Shown here piece after piece: positions 1-7,319 of a stretch of DNA of 27,258 nt. The notes beneath the pieces were generated by a model that was not told the DNA's origin, made no database searches, and saw nothing but the letters and a program-made list of their open reading frames with translations. Both the position numbers and the translations under genes were made by a program. The stretch is taken from contig CAZBBB010000039.1 in NCBI GenBank assembly GCA_964490005.1, forward strand, positions 1-27,258, read 5' to 3'. This DNA is from CAZBBB01 sp964490005 (GTDB lineage: Bacteria > Planctomycetota > B15-G4). The first letter of the stretch is position 1. Each line of letters starts with the position of its first letter.

Positions 1-858
1 CGGGCGGCCCGGCGCGGGCTGGTCGGCGCCGAGGAAGGCGCTGGCGGCAAAGCGCCCCGCCTCCGCGGCGCCCACGTGCGCGCCGAGCGGCAGATTGCAG
101 CCGCCGCCGGCGCGCGCGAGCAGCTCGCGCTCGGCCTGCACCGCCGCCGCCGTCGTCGCGTCGTGCAGCCGACGGCGGCAGAGCGCGGCGATCTCGGCCG
201 CGCGCGCGGCGTCCGGCGCGGGACACGACGCCGCGTCGCGCCCCTGCACGGCCAGCGCTCCCTGCGCCGGCGAGGGCACGAGCAGTTCGGGCGGCAGCTC
301 GACGACGACGAGGCCCGAGAGGCCGAGCGCGAGGCGATCGAGCCCCGCGGCGGCGAGCAACACGGCGTCGTGCCGCCCCTCGCGCAGCTTGCGCACGCGC
401 GTCGGCACGTTGCCGCGCAGCGGACCGACGATCAGGTCGGGACGCAGCGCGAGCAGTTGCTCGGCGCGGCGCGGCGCGCTCGTGCCCACCCGCACGCCGC
501 GGCGCAGCGGCAGCAGCGCCGCGTCGGGTGCGTGCGCGGCCGGGTCGATCAGCAGCCGCTCGGCGGCGCAGGCGCGCGGCGTCACGGCCACGATCGCCAG
601 CCCCTCGGGCGCCTCGACGGGCAAGTCCTTGTGGCTGTGGACGGCGAGGTCGATCGAGCCCGCGCGCAGCGCGGTCTCCAGTTCGGCGGTGAAGAAGCCC
701 TTGCCCTCGAGGCCCGTGAGCGGCACGTCGTCGATCGTGTCGCCGCGCGTGGAGAGCACGACGATCTCGACCTCGGCCTCGGGCGCGAGCGCCTGCGCCA
801 CGTGCCGCGCCTGCCACAGCGCCAGCTCGCTGCCGCGCGTGCCGATGCGCAGCTTCAT
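1..858 (-). CDS. hemC: Hydroxymethylbilane synthase (porphobilinogen deaminase), 3' end cut by window edge
   Basis: Cytoplasmic enzyme that joins four porphobilinogen molecules into hydroxymethylbilane in haem synthesis. The frame is open from ATG 858 to the window edge (286 codons; the family is about 300-320 aa, so only the tail is missing). It begins MKLRIGTRGSELALWQA, a typical HemC start. Further signatures in order are AVHSHKDLP (carrying the catalytic Asp), GTSAPRRAEQL, RGNVPTRVRKL, PSPAQGALAVQ, and GGGCNLPLGAHV, whose Cys254 should carry the dipyrromethane cofactor. The ATG overlaps the hemA stop codon (ATGA), so the two genes are almost certainly co-transcribed and translationally coupled. 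Confidence 0.95.
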   Translation of the reverse strand, partial: MKLRIGTRGSELALWQARHVAQALAPEAEVEIVVLSTRGDTIDDVPLTGLEGKGFFTAELETALRAGSIDLAVHSHKDLPVEAPEGLAIVAVTPRACAAERLLIDPAAHAPDAALLPLRRGVRVGTSAPRRAEQLLALRPDLIVGPLRGNVPTRVRKLREGRHDAVLLAAAGLDRLALGLSGLVVVELPPELLVPSPAQGALAVQGRDAASCPAPDAARAAEIAALCRRRLHDATTAAAVQAERELLARAGGGCNLPLGAHVGAAEAGRFAASAFLGADQPAPGRP

Positions 859-2180
859 GCCGGCCCCCGTCCCGGCTCGACCTCTGCGGCCGCCGGTGCG
901 ATCGCCGGTGCGGATTCAGGCCCGGGCTCGGCCGCCGACGCGGCGTCCGGGTCGTCCTCCGACAGCTCGCGGGCCAGCGCCTTGAGCGCCTCGACCGGCA
1001 CGTGCATGACGCGCCCGAACGTCGAACGCGCCCAGCGCTCGATCGCGCGGCGGTCGTCCTCGGGCAGACGCGCGAGCCGGCCGCCGAGCAGGCCCGCCAG
1101 CTCGCGCTCGAGGATCTGCGCGGCGTCCTGCTGCAGCTCGGTCACGGCGTGTCGGGCGCGCCGATCGGCGAAGCGGCCGGCCCAGACCTCGACCTTGCGT
1201 TCGACGAGCTGCTCGGCCTGCGCCGCGGCCGAGGCGCGCAGCGCGCGGTTGCGCTCGGCCAGGCCGCGCAGCGCGTCGAGGTCGACGACGCGCACGGACG
1301 GGTGGTCGACGGCCGGCAGGTCGCGCGGCACGGCCAGGTCGACGGCCAGCAGCGGCGCGCCCGAGGGCGTCGCGGCGCCGAGGCGCACGAGCGCCGGCGC
1401 GTCGAGCACGAGGCCGGGGGCCGAGGTCGCGCTCACGAGCGCATCGACCGGAGCCTGCGCGGCCGCGAAGTCGGCGAGGGCGAGCGCGCGCGCTCCGCAC
1501 TCGGCGGCGAGCGCCTGCGCGGCGGGCAGCGAACGGTTGACGATCACGGCCGGGGGCAGACCGGCCGCGCCGAGGGCGCGCACGAGCAGCGCGCCCATGC
1601 GGCCCGCGCCGAGCACGGCGATGCGCGCTCCGGCGATGTCGGGTCGTTCGAGCAGCGTCGCGAGCGCGAGATTCACGAGGCTGACCGGGTGGCGCGCCAG
1701 ATCGGTCTGCGCGCGCGTCTGCTTGCCGACCGCCAGGGCGTGGTGGAAGAGCGGACCGAGCAGCGGCCCGGTCAAACCGATGTCGGCGGCGCGCGCGTGG
1801 GCCTCGCGCACCTGCGCCAGGATCTGGTCCTCGCCGAGCATGAGCGAGTCGAGCGACGCGGCCACGCGAAACAGGTGCCGGGCCGCGTCGGCGCCGGTGC
1901 GCAACTGCAGCCGCGCGCGCAGAAAGTCGTGGTCTGCGCACAGTCGCCGCGCGAGCACGTCGAGATCGGCCGGGCCCGGCAGGTCGCCCTCCTCGCGGGC
2001 GTAGGCCAGCTCGACGCGATTGCAGGTCGCGAGCAGCACGGCCTCCGAGGCGCCGAGTTCGTCAGCCAGGTCGCGCAGGAAGGCGGCCTCGGCCCCGGTG
2101 ACCGGCCGGCGCACGCGCTCGAGCCCGGCCAGATCGGTGCCGTGGATCGACAGGCCGGCGATCGCGATGCGGTTCATCAC
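855..2180 (-). CDS. hemA: Glutamyl-tRNA reductase
   Basis: First committed enzyme of the C5 haem pathway; it reduces glutamyl-tRNA(Glu) to glutamate-1-semialdehyde with NADPH. The N-terminal catalytic domain shows GLSIHGTDLAGLE and LLATCNRVEL, with catalytic Cys53. HLFRVAASLDSLMLGEDQI follows, then the nucleotide-binding segment VLGAGRMGALLVRALGAAG, and a C-terminal helical dimerisation part (ERWARSTFGRVMHVPVEALKALA). The length, about 440 aa, is normal. The start is GTG 2180 or, one codon later, ATG 2177; no clear ribosome site separates them. The last bases overlap hemC by 4 nt. The gene is divergent from a cytochrome operon that needs at least ten haems, eight of them c-type in one protein, a sensible neighbourhood for haem synthesis. 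The C-terminal 40 residues are Ala/Pro/Glu-rich and look like a disordered tail. Confidence 0.95.
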   Translation of the reverse strand: MMNRIAIAGLSIHGTDLAGLERVRRPVTGAEAAFLRDLADELGASEAVLLATCNRVELAYAREEGDLPGPADLDVLARRLCADHDFLRARLQLRTGADAARHLFRVAASLDSLMLGEDQILAQVREAHARAADIGLTGPLLGPLFHHALAVGKQTRAQTDLARHPVSLVNLALATLLERPDIAGARIAVLGAGRMGALLVRALGAAGLPPAVIVNRSLPAAQALAAECGARALALADFAAAQAPVDALVSATSAPGLVLDAPALVRLGAATPSGAPLLAVDLAVPRDLPAVDHPSVRVVDLDALRGLAERNRALRASAAAQAEQLVERKVEVWAGRFADRRARHAVTELQQDAAQILERELAGLLGGRLARLPEDDRRAIERWARSTFGRVMHVPVEALKALARELSEDDPDAASAAEPGPESAPAIAPAAAEVEPGRGPA

Positions 2181-2271
2181 CGCCGGCCAGCCTAGGGAGC
2201 GCGCGGGGCCCGACTGTCACGCGGGTGTCATGGCCCGCGACCGGAGCGGGTTCGCGCGCCCGAGGGCTCGC

Positions 2272-2300
2272 TTGACGTTGCCCGCCGATCATCTGATAAT
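2272..2300 (+). promoter_or_regulatory. Sigma-70-like promoter of the Rieske/cytochrome b operon
   Basis: TTGACG (2272-2277) and GATAAT (2295-2300) are separated by 17 bases in the 185-bp gap between hemA and the Rieske gene. The -10 area (ATCTGATAATTTCATC) is the most AT-rich stretch nearby, which stands out in this GC-rich sequence. Transcription would start near 2307, giving a leader of about 60 nt before the Rieske ATG at 2366. Start site not proven. Confidence 0.65.
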
Positions 2301-2365
2301 TTCATCTACAGACTCGAACATGAGCCTGGTGGGCTCGAAACGCCTTCCCGTCCGGGGGTGAACCG

Positions 2366-2851
2366 ATGAGCGATCCGGCCAAGCGCCCTGCGGCTCCCTC
2401 CGCCGCGGGCGGCACGTCCCGGCGCAGCGTCCTGGGTTGGGGCGCGCTGCTGGCGGGCCTCGGCACCTGCGCCGCCATGGGCGGCGGCATCGTCGCGCGC
2501 TTCCTGCTGCCCCCCGGCCGCGCCGCGCTCGAGCGCCGCATGTATGTCGGCCAGCTCTCGGATCTGCCCGTCGGCGGCAGCAGCAGCTTTCTCGGACCGG
2601 GCGGCGGGCGCTACCTGCTCACGCGCACCGAGGGCGGCGTGGTCGCCTTCAGCGCGACCTGCCCCCACCTCGGCTGCAAGGTGCACTGGGAGGCGGCCGC
2701 CCGGCGCTTCTTCTGCCCCTGCCACTCCGGGGCCTTCGCGGCCGACGGCTCGCCGATCGCGGGCCCCCCGAAGGACGAGAACACGCCGCTGCGCGCGCTC
2801 AAGCTGCACGTCGACGGCAACGCGATCTACGCCCTCGTGCCGCAGGCCTGA
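2366..2851 (+). CDS. Rieske [2Fe-2S] protein of a quinol:cytochrome oxidoreductase
   Basis: Iron-sulfur subunit that takes an electron from quinol at the outer face of the membrane. The N terminus has a twin-arginine motif (SRRSVLGWG, about residues 19-27) followed by a hydrophobic segment, consistent with Tat export and an uncleaved membrane anchor. The cluster-binding boxes are complete: CPHLGC (Cys99, His101, Cys104) and CPCHSG (Cys117, Cys119, His120), giving two Cys and two His ligands plus the disulfide pair. At 161 aa it is a short, b6f-like Rieske protein. ATG 2366 is preceded by GGGGGTGAACCG, a modest ribosome site. It is first in the operon; only 2 nt separate its stop codon from the cytochrome b start. 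Confidence 0.93.
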   Translation: MSDPAKRPAAPSAAGGTSRRSVLGWGALLAGLGTCAAMGGGIVARFLLPPGRAALERRMYVGQLSDLPVGGSSSFLGPGGGRYLLTRTEGGVVAFSATCPHLGCKVHWEAAARRFFCPCHSGAFAADGSPIAGPPKDENTPLRALKLHVDGNAIYALVPQA

Positions 2852-2853
2852 CC

Positions 2854-3939
2854 GTGAAGCCGGCCACGCAGCACGACGAACCGGCCGCCGGGCGGAGCTG
2901 GATCGGCCAGCGCATCCCGCTGCCGGTGGGAGACCTGTTCCGCGCGTTGAGCAGCGAGCCGGTGCCCGGGCACCTCAAGCGCTGGTGGTGGGGCCTCGGC
3001 GGCACGGCCGCGATCTTCCTGGCGATCCAGATCGCCACGGGCATCCTGCTCTCCTTCTACTACGTGCCCGACCCGGACGCGGCCTGGGAGTCGGTGCGGC
3101 ACATCACGCAGGACGTGCCCTTCGGCTGGTACCTGCGCTCGCTGCACAAGTGGGCGGCCAACGGCATGGTCGTGGCCGTGATCCTGCACGCGATGCGCGT
3201 GTTCTTCACCGGCGCCTATCGCGCGCCGCGCGAGCTGAACTGGGTCGTCGGCTCGCTCATCCTGATCGTGACGCTCGTCATGGGCTTCACGGGCTACAGC
3301 CTGATCTACGAGCAGTTGTCGTACTGGGGCGCGACGGTCGCCGGCAACCTGACGGAGGCCGCGCCGCTCGTCGGCCCGCTGCTGGCCGGGCTGCTGCGCG
3401 GCGGCGACGCGGTGAGCGGCAACACGCTCACCCGCTTCCACGTGCTGCACATCGGCGTGCTGCCGACGATCCTCATCGGCCTGCTCATCGTGCACTTCGT
3501 GCTCATCCGCGCGCTGGGCGTGACCGAGTACCGCTTCCGCGACGACGAGCGCAGCGGCGCGGCCAAGACCTACCCGTTCTTCCCCGACCACTTCATGACC
3601 GAGGTCATCATCGGCCTCGGGCTGCTCATCGGCGTGACCTGCATCGCGGTGATCTTCCCGGCGGGGCTCGAAGAGCGCGCCAATCCGCTCGTCACGCCCG
3701 AGCACATCAAGCCCGAGTGGTACTTCTACTGGACCTTCCGCTGGCTCAAGCTCGTCGGGCTGCAGACCGCCATCGCCACGCTCGGGATGGCGGCGGGCCT
3801 GTTCGTGCTGTGGCCCTTCATCGACGGCGCGCTGCGCCGGCGCAGGCCGGGCTCGGAGCTGAGCGTGGCCCTGGGCGCGCTCGCCGTCGTCGTCCTGCTC
3901 GTGATGACCGTCTGGGAGGCGGTCCTCCTCTCGCATTGA
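2854..3939 (+). CDS. Cytochrome b (b6 plus subunit IV-like, single chain)
   Basis: Membrane core of a bc-type complex that oxidises quinol and carries two b haems. The start is GTG 2854, two bases after the Rieske stop codon, giving 361 aa beginning MKPATQHDEP. Four N-terminal membrane helices carry the haem ligands: the pair in SLHKWAANGMVVAVILHAMR (spacing 14) and the pair in RFHVLHIGVLP...LLIVHFVLIR, where the second His of RFHVLH and the His of IVHF lie 15 apart, as in b6 rather than mitochondrial-type b. PRELNW and GYSLIYEQLSYWG are also b6-like. The C-terminal part has the quinol-site motif PEWY (in HIKPEWYFYW) and three more helices, matching subunit IV. So b6 and subunit IV appear to be one protein of about seven helices. 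No c1 or f gene follows; the next gene is an octahaem cytochrome. Confidence 0.93.
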   Translation: MKPATQHDEPAAGRSWIGQRIPLPVGDLFRALSSEPVPGHLKRWWWGLGGTAAIFLAIQIATGILLSFYYVPDPDAAWESVRHITQDVPFGWYLRSLHKWAANGMVVAVILHAMRVFFTGAYRAPRELNWVVGSLILIVTLVMGFTGYSLIYEQLSYWGATVAGNLTEAAPLVGPLLAGLLRGGDAVSGNTLTRFHVLHIGVLPTILIGLLIVHFVLIRALGVTEYRFRDDERSGAAKTYPFFPDHFMTEVIIGLGLLIGVTCIAVIFPAGLEERANPLVTPEHIKPEWYFYWTFRWLKLVGLQTAIATLGMAAGLFVLWPFIDGALRRRRPGSELSVALGALAVVVLLVMTVWEAVLLSH

Positions 3940-3961
3940 CCCCCGATCGGACACCCCTTCC

Positions 3962-5356
3962 ATGAGTCTCGAAGCCAAGCGCGTCGTCGTCGCGATCCTC
4001 AGCTTCCTGTTCCTCGGCTCGCTGCTCATCGTGGCCTGGGTCGAGGGCGGCAAGCAGCGCCTCGCCCCCGAGCCCGAGCTGTCGATCTCGGTCGAGAACC
4101 AGCGCTGCGTGAACTGCCACGTCGAGAGCACGACCTCGATCGTGCACCAGTGGGAGGACAGCCCGCACGCGCAGCTCGGCGTCGGCTGCCTGGAGTGCCA
4201 TCGCGCCGAGACCGACGACGTCGACGCCTACCGCCACGAGGGCGCGCTCATCGCGACCATCGTCACGCCCAAGGACTGCGCGCGCTGCCACGCCTCGATC
4301 GTCGAGGAGTTCGAAGGCAGTCACCACGCCAAGGCCGCCAACATCCTCGGCTCGCTCGACAACGTGCTCGGCGAGATCATCGAGGGCATGCCGGCCGCCT
4401 CCAACGGCTGCCAGCAGTGCCACGGCAGCGAGGTGGCCTTCCTCAAGGACGACGGCGGCGCCGTGCGGCGCACGTCGGCGGGCATTCCCATGCTCGACCC
4501 GGCGACCTGGCCCAACACCGGCATCGGCCGCAAGAACCTCGACGGCAGCACCGGCTCGTGCTCGGCCTGCCACAGCCGGCACTCCTTCACCAAGAAGATC
4601 TCGCGCCAGCCCGAGAACTGCGGCAAGTGCCACATGGGCCCCGACCACCCGCAGATCGAGGTCTACAACGAGTCCAAGCACGGCATCGCCTTCCGCGCGC
4701 ACATCGACGAGATGGCGCTCGACAGCAAGACCTGGGTCGTCGGCGAGGACTACTCGGCCGCGCCGACCTGCGCGACCTGCCACATGAGCGCGACGCGCGA
4801 CCTGCCGATGACGCACGACCCGGGCCAGCGCCTCACCTGGACGCTGCGCCCGCCCGTCAGCACGCGCATGGAGAACTGGCAGGAGAAGCGCGAGGCGATG
4901 TCGAACGTGTGCAGCTCCTGCCACGCGCGCAGCTTCACCGAGAGCTGGTACGAGCAGTTCGACAGCGCGGTCGACCTCTACAACCGCAAGTTCGCCGAGC
5001 CGGGCGTCGCCATCATGAAGGCGCTCACCGACGCCGGGCTGATCACCAAGGACCCCTTCGACGAGAAGATCGAGTGGATCTGGTTCGAGGTCTGGCACCA
5101 CGAAGGCCGCCGCGCGCGTCACGGCGCCTCGATGCAGGGCCCCGACTACACCCAGTGGCACGGCTTCTACGAGGTCGCCAAGCACTTCTACTTCGAGCTG
5201 CTGCCCGAGGCGCGCGAACTCGCGCACGGCCACCCCGAGGTCGAGGCCGCGATCGACGCCGCCGTCAGCGGCCCCGATCACGAGTGGCTCAAGGGCCTCG
5301 ACGAGGAGACCAAGGCCAAGGTGCGCGGGTTCTACAAGGAGCGCTACGGGCAGTAG
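3962..5356 (+). CDS. Membrane-anchored octahaem cytochrome c, hydroxylamine oxidoreductase (HAO) family
   Basis: Periplasmic-side multihaem redox protein of 464 aa. Residues 8-27 form one hydrophobic helix with no clear cleavage site, so it is probably a signal anchor. Eight CxxCH haem sites are present: Cys49, 76, 106, 150, 200, 220, 270 and 317. The order and spacing fit the HAO family, including haem 4 in NGCQQCHGSE (the active-site haem in HAO) and CGKCHMGPDHPQIEVYNESK around haem 6. A conserved-looking Tyr/Trp/His-rich C-terminal segment (GPDYTQWHGFYEVAKHFY) lies around residues 390-410. HAO homologues either oxidise hydroxylamine or hydrazine or reduce nitrite or hydroxylamine; the direction depends on a Tyr cross-link to the active haem that I cannot settle by eye. 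It starts 22 nt after cytochrome b and has no good ribosome site. It sits where cytochrome c1 or f would be expected, so it is probably a partner of the Rieske/cyt b core (inference). Confidence 0.9.
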   Translation: MSLEAKRVVVAILSFLFLGSLLIVAWVEGGKQRLAPEPELSISVENQRCVNCHVESTTSIVHQWEDSPHAQLGVGCLECHRAETDDVDAYRHEGALIATIVTPKDCARCHASIVEEFEGSHHAKAANILGSLDNVLGEIIEGMPAASNGCQQCHGSEVAFLKDDGGAVRRTSAGIPMLDPATWPNTGIGRKNLDGSTGSCSACHSRHSFTKKISRQPENCGKCHMGPDHPQIEVYNESKHGIAFRAHIDEMALDSKTWVVGEDYSAAPTCATCHMSATRDLPMTHDPGQRLTWTLRPPVSTRMENWQEKREAMSNVCSSCHARSFTESWYEQFDSAVDLYNRKFAEPGVAIMKALTDAGLITKDPFDEKIEWIWFEVWHHEGRRARHGASMQGPDYTQWHGFYEVAKHFYFELLPEARELAHGHPEVEAAIDAAVSGPDHEWLKGLDEETKAKVRGFYKERYGQ

Positions 5357-5384
5357 GGAGGAGCGCGCTCAGGGCGCTCCCGAG

Positions 5385-5521
5385 GGAGGTGCGCGGCGGC
5401 TCGGACAGACTCCCTCGCCGTTTGGCCAAGTCGACGGCTTCGCCGTCGACAGCCCAAACGACTACGAAGCTCGCCGCCGCGCACCTCCATCGTGCCGCCC
5501 CGCGATGCGATCGCGAGGGAG
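5385..5521. repeat. Nested inverted repeats between convergent genes
   Basis: The gap between the octahaem gene and the convergent gene ending at 5577 is full of pairing arms. A 16-bp perfect pair lies at 5385-5400 (GGAGGTGCGCGGCGGC) and 5473-5488. Inside it are CGTTTGG/CCAAACG (5419-5425 and 5454-5460) and a tight hairpin GTCGACGGC-TTC-GCCGTCGAC (5430-5450). A further 9-bp pair, CTCCCTCGC (5410-5418) and GCGAGGGAG (5513-5521), competes with the outer stem. It may serve as a bidirectional terminator, although there is no T-tract, or be a remnant of a mobile repeat. Confidence 0.75.
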
Positions 5522-5576
5522 GGGCAACAGCAGCAGCCTGTGCTCGACGTGATGGTTGGACGCAGCGCGGTCGGGG

Positions 5577-7319
5577 TCAGTTCCAGGAGGCACGCATCTG
5601 CGCGATCTCGTCGGCGGTGAATCCCAGCCGCGTCGCGAGGCTCTCGAGCGTGAAACCCATGTAGTGCGACTCCTGGAGCTGCAGCCAGATCTGCGGGTTG
5701 GACGCGATCGAGCCCCAGATGCGCTCCTCGAGGCTCGGAGCGGTGAAGGGGCTCCATGCGGCGTCGAGCGGTGAGGACGGGAGCGGCGTCGACGCAGCCA
5801 TCTCTGCAAGCGCGTTCGTCGTCACGCCACTCGATGCGCCGACCGGCAGCGCGGTCGGGTTGGTGAACACCATCGTCGTCGTGTTCGTGGGTTGCACCTT
5901 GCGGCTCCCCGGGTCGAAGACCCAGCCGCGGAACTGCACCTCCAGCTCGCCGCCCGGCGGCACGAAGGAGGGCACCGTCGTCGTGTGACTGCCCACGTTG
6001 TCGGGCCCCGCGATGCTGCCCGTGATCAGCGCGCCCTTCGCCCAGCGCGGCAGGATGCCCGGCAGTCCCGCGAGGCCGCTGCCGCGCTGCACCTGCGCCT
6101 GCACCGCGAACAACTGGCCCGGCTCGCCCCCCACCTCGAACGTGAACGGCGTCCCCGGCGTGCCGTAACCGTACGTCGCCAGCACCGGCGGCTCGGCGTG
6201 CCAGACGAGGAGGAAGTTGCCGCCGGTCGCCCCATGCGCCGCCATGCGCGAGCCGTCGCCGCTCACGGGCTGCGGCGATGGGAACAATCCGTAGGGATTG
6301 TGTCCGTCGACCACAACGGGAGGGCCGCCCTCCCATGGTGAGCGCGCGAAGGACCATCCGTCTGGATTCGGCGCGCTGGTGTAGTGGAACACATGTCGTC
6401 CGTCGCGCGTGATCGTGAGCGGCGGCCCCCCACCCACCGGGTAGAACAGGCGAAAGTCCGTGCCGTCGCCGTTCACCGCCCAAGCATCCTGGGCGCTCCC
6501 GATCACGACGCGCGAGGCATCGGCCGACGGATGGACGATGTAGATGTCCATCGGCGCCGGCGTGAGCTTGACGGCCTGCATCGTCTCGAGGTCCATGACC
6601 CAAGCGTGCTTGCTGAAGGCCGGCCCCGCGGTGAAGGCGAACTTGCTCCCGTCGCCGCTGATCAGGCCGCCACCGGCCGACCAGACCGCCGCATCGAGGA
6701 AGGGCACGGCGTTGCTGCCGTCGGGATCGGCGAGGTGATACCAGTAGCTGTTCGTCTCCGGCACCCAACCCGCGAACGCCAGCATCCCGTCATCGCTGTA
6801 CGACAGATTGCCGACCACCTTGCCGTTGAAGGTGAACTCGTTCACCTCCCCCGTCTCGACGTTCACGATGTAGTTGTACCAGGGCCCGATCTCGTCGCAG
6901 AAGTCGAAGGACTGATTGTGCGGCCACATGAACGTCAGCCAGCGACCGTCCCCGGAAAGCCTCAGCTGCGTGATCATTGTCCGCATGTGCCACGAACTGG
7001 TCGGATTCGGCTCTTGGGTCTTGAGCACCGGGTATGGCACGACCACGCGGAAACCCGTACCGTCCGCGCGCATCACGGCCAGTTCGGGTGCGCTGTACTT
7101 GCAGAGGTCCGACCACCCCGACACGAAGACCACGCTCTCTCCGTCCGCAGTCATGCACTTGAAGAAAGCCGTCGTGTGGCCCGTCACTGGGTTTGGAGGA
7201 GAACTCGGATTCACCATGGACTCCAAGTGCGTCCCGATTTGCGAGTGCACTTGGCCTGCCGCGGACCGCGCCTGCCAAAGCATCAGACCGCACGTGATGA
7301 TGACCAAGACTCGTTTCAC
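5577..7319 (-). CDS. Secreted PD40/TolB-like beta-propeller protein
   Basis: Exported protein of 580 aa with a clear signal peptide (MKRVLVIITCGLMLWQARSA, cleavage probably near AAG-QV). The body contains seven propeller-blade signatures of the PD40 type, each ending in a short hydrophobic strand: TADGESVVFVSG, SGDGRWLTFMW, SDDGMLAFAGW, SGDGSKFAFTAG, SADASRVVIGSA, TRDGRHVFHYT and SGDGSRMAAHG. A beta-rich domain follows (about 390-500), then a helical C terminus. The function is unknown; similar propellers bind other proteins or sugars. The start GTG overlaps the stop codon of the upstream gene (GTGA at 7316-7319), so both are probably made together. The DNA is visibly less GC-rich than the flanking genes, which may mean acquisition by transfer. 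Confidence 0.8.
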   Translation of the reverse strand: MKRVLVIITCGLMLWQARSAAGQVHSQIGTHLESMVNPSSPPNPVTGHTTAFFKCMTADGESVVFVSGWSDLCKYSAPELAVMRADGTGFRVVVPYPVLKTQEPNPTSSWHMRTMITQLRLSGDGRWLTFMWPHNQSFDFCDEIGPWYNYIVNVETGEVNEFTFNGKVVGNLSYSDDGMLAFAGWVPETNSYWYHLADPDGSNAVPFLDAAVWSAGGGLISGDGSKFAFTAGPAFSKHAWVMDLETMQAVKLTPAPMDIYIVHPSADASRVVIGSAQDAWAVNGDGTDFRLFYPVGGGPPLTITRDGRHVFHYTSAPNPDGWSFARSPWEGGPPVVVDGHNPYGLFPSPQPVSGDGSRMAAHGATGGNFLLVWHAEPPVLATYGYGTPGTPFTFEVGGEPGQLFAVQAQVQRGSGLAGLPGILPRWAKGALITGSIAGPDNVGSHTTTVPSFVPPGGELEVQFRGWVFDPGSRKVQPTNTTTMVFTNPTALPVGASSGVTTNALAEMAASTPLPSSPLDAAWSPFTAPSLEERIWGSIASNPQIWLQLQESHYMGFTLESLATRLGFTADEIAQMRASWN

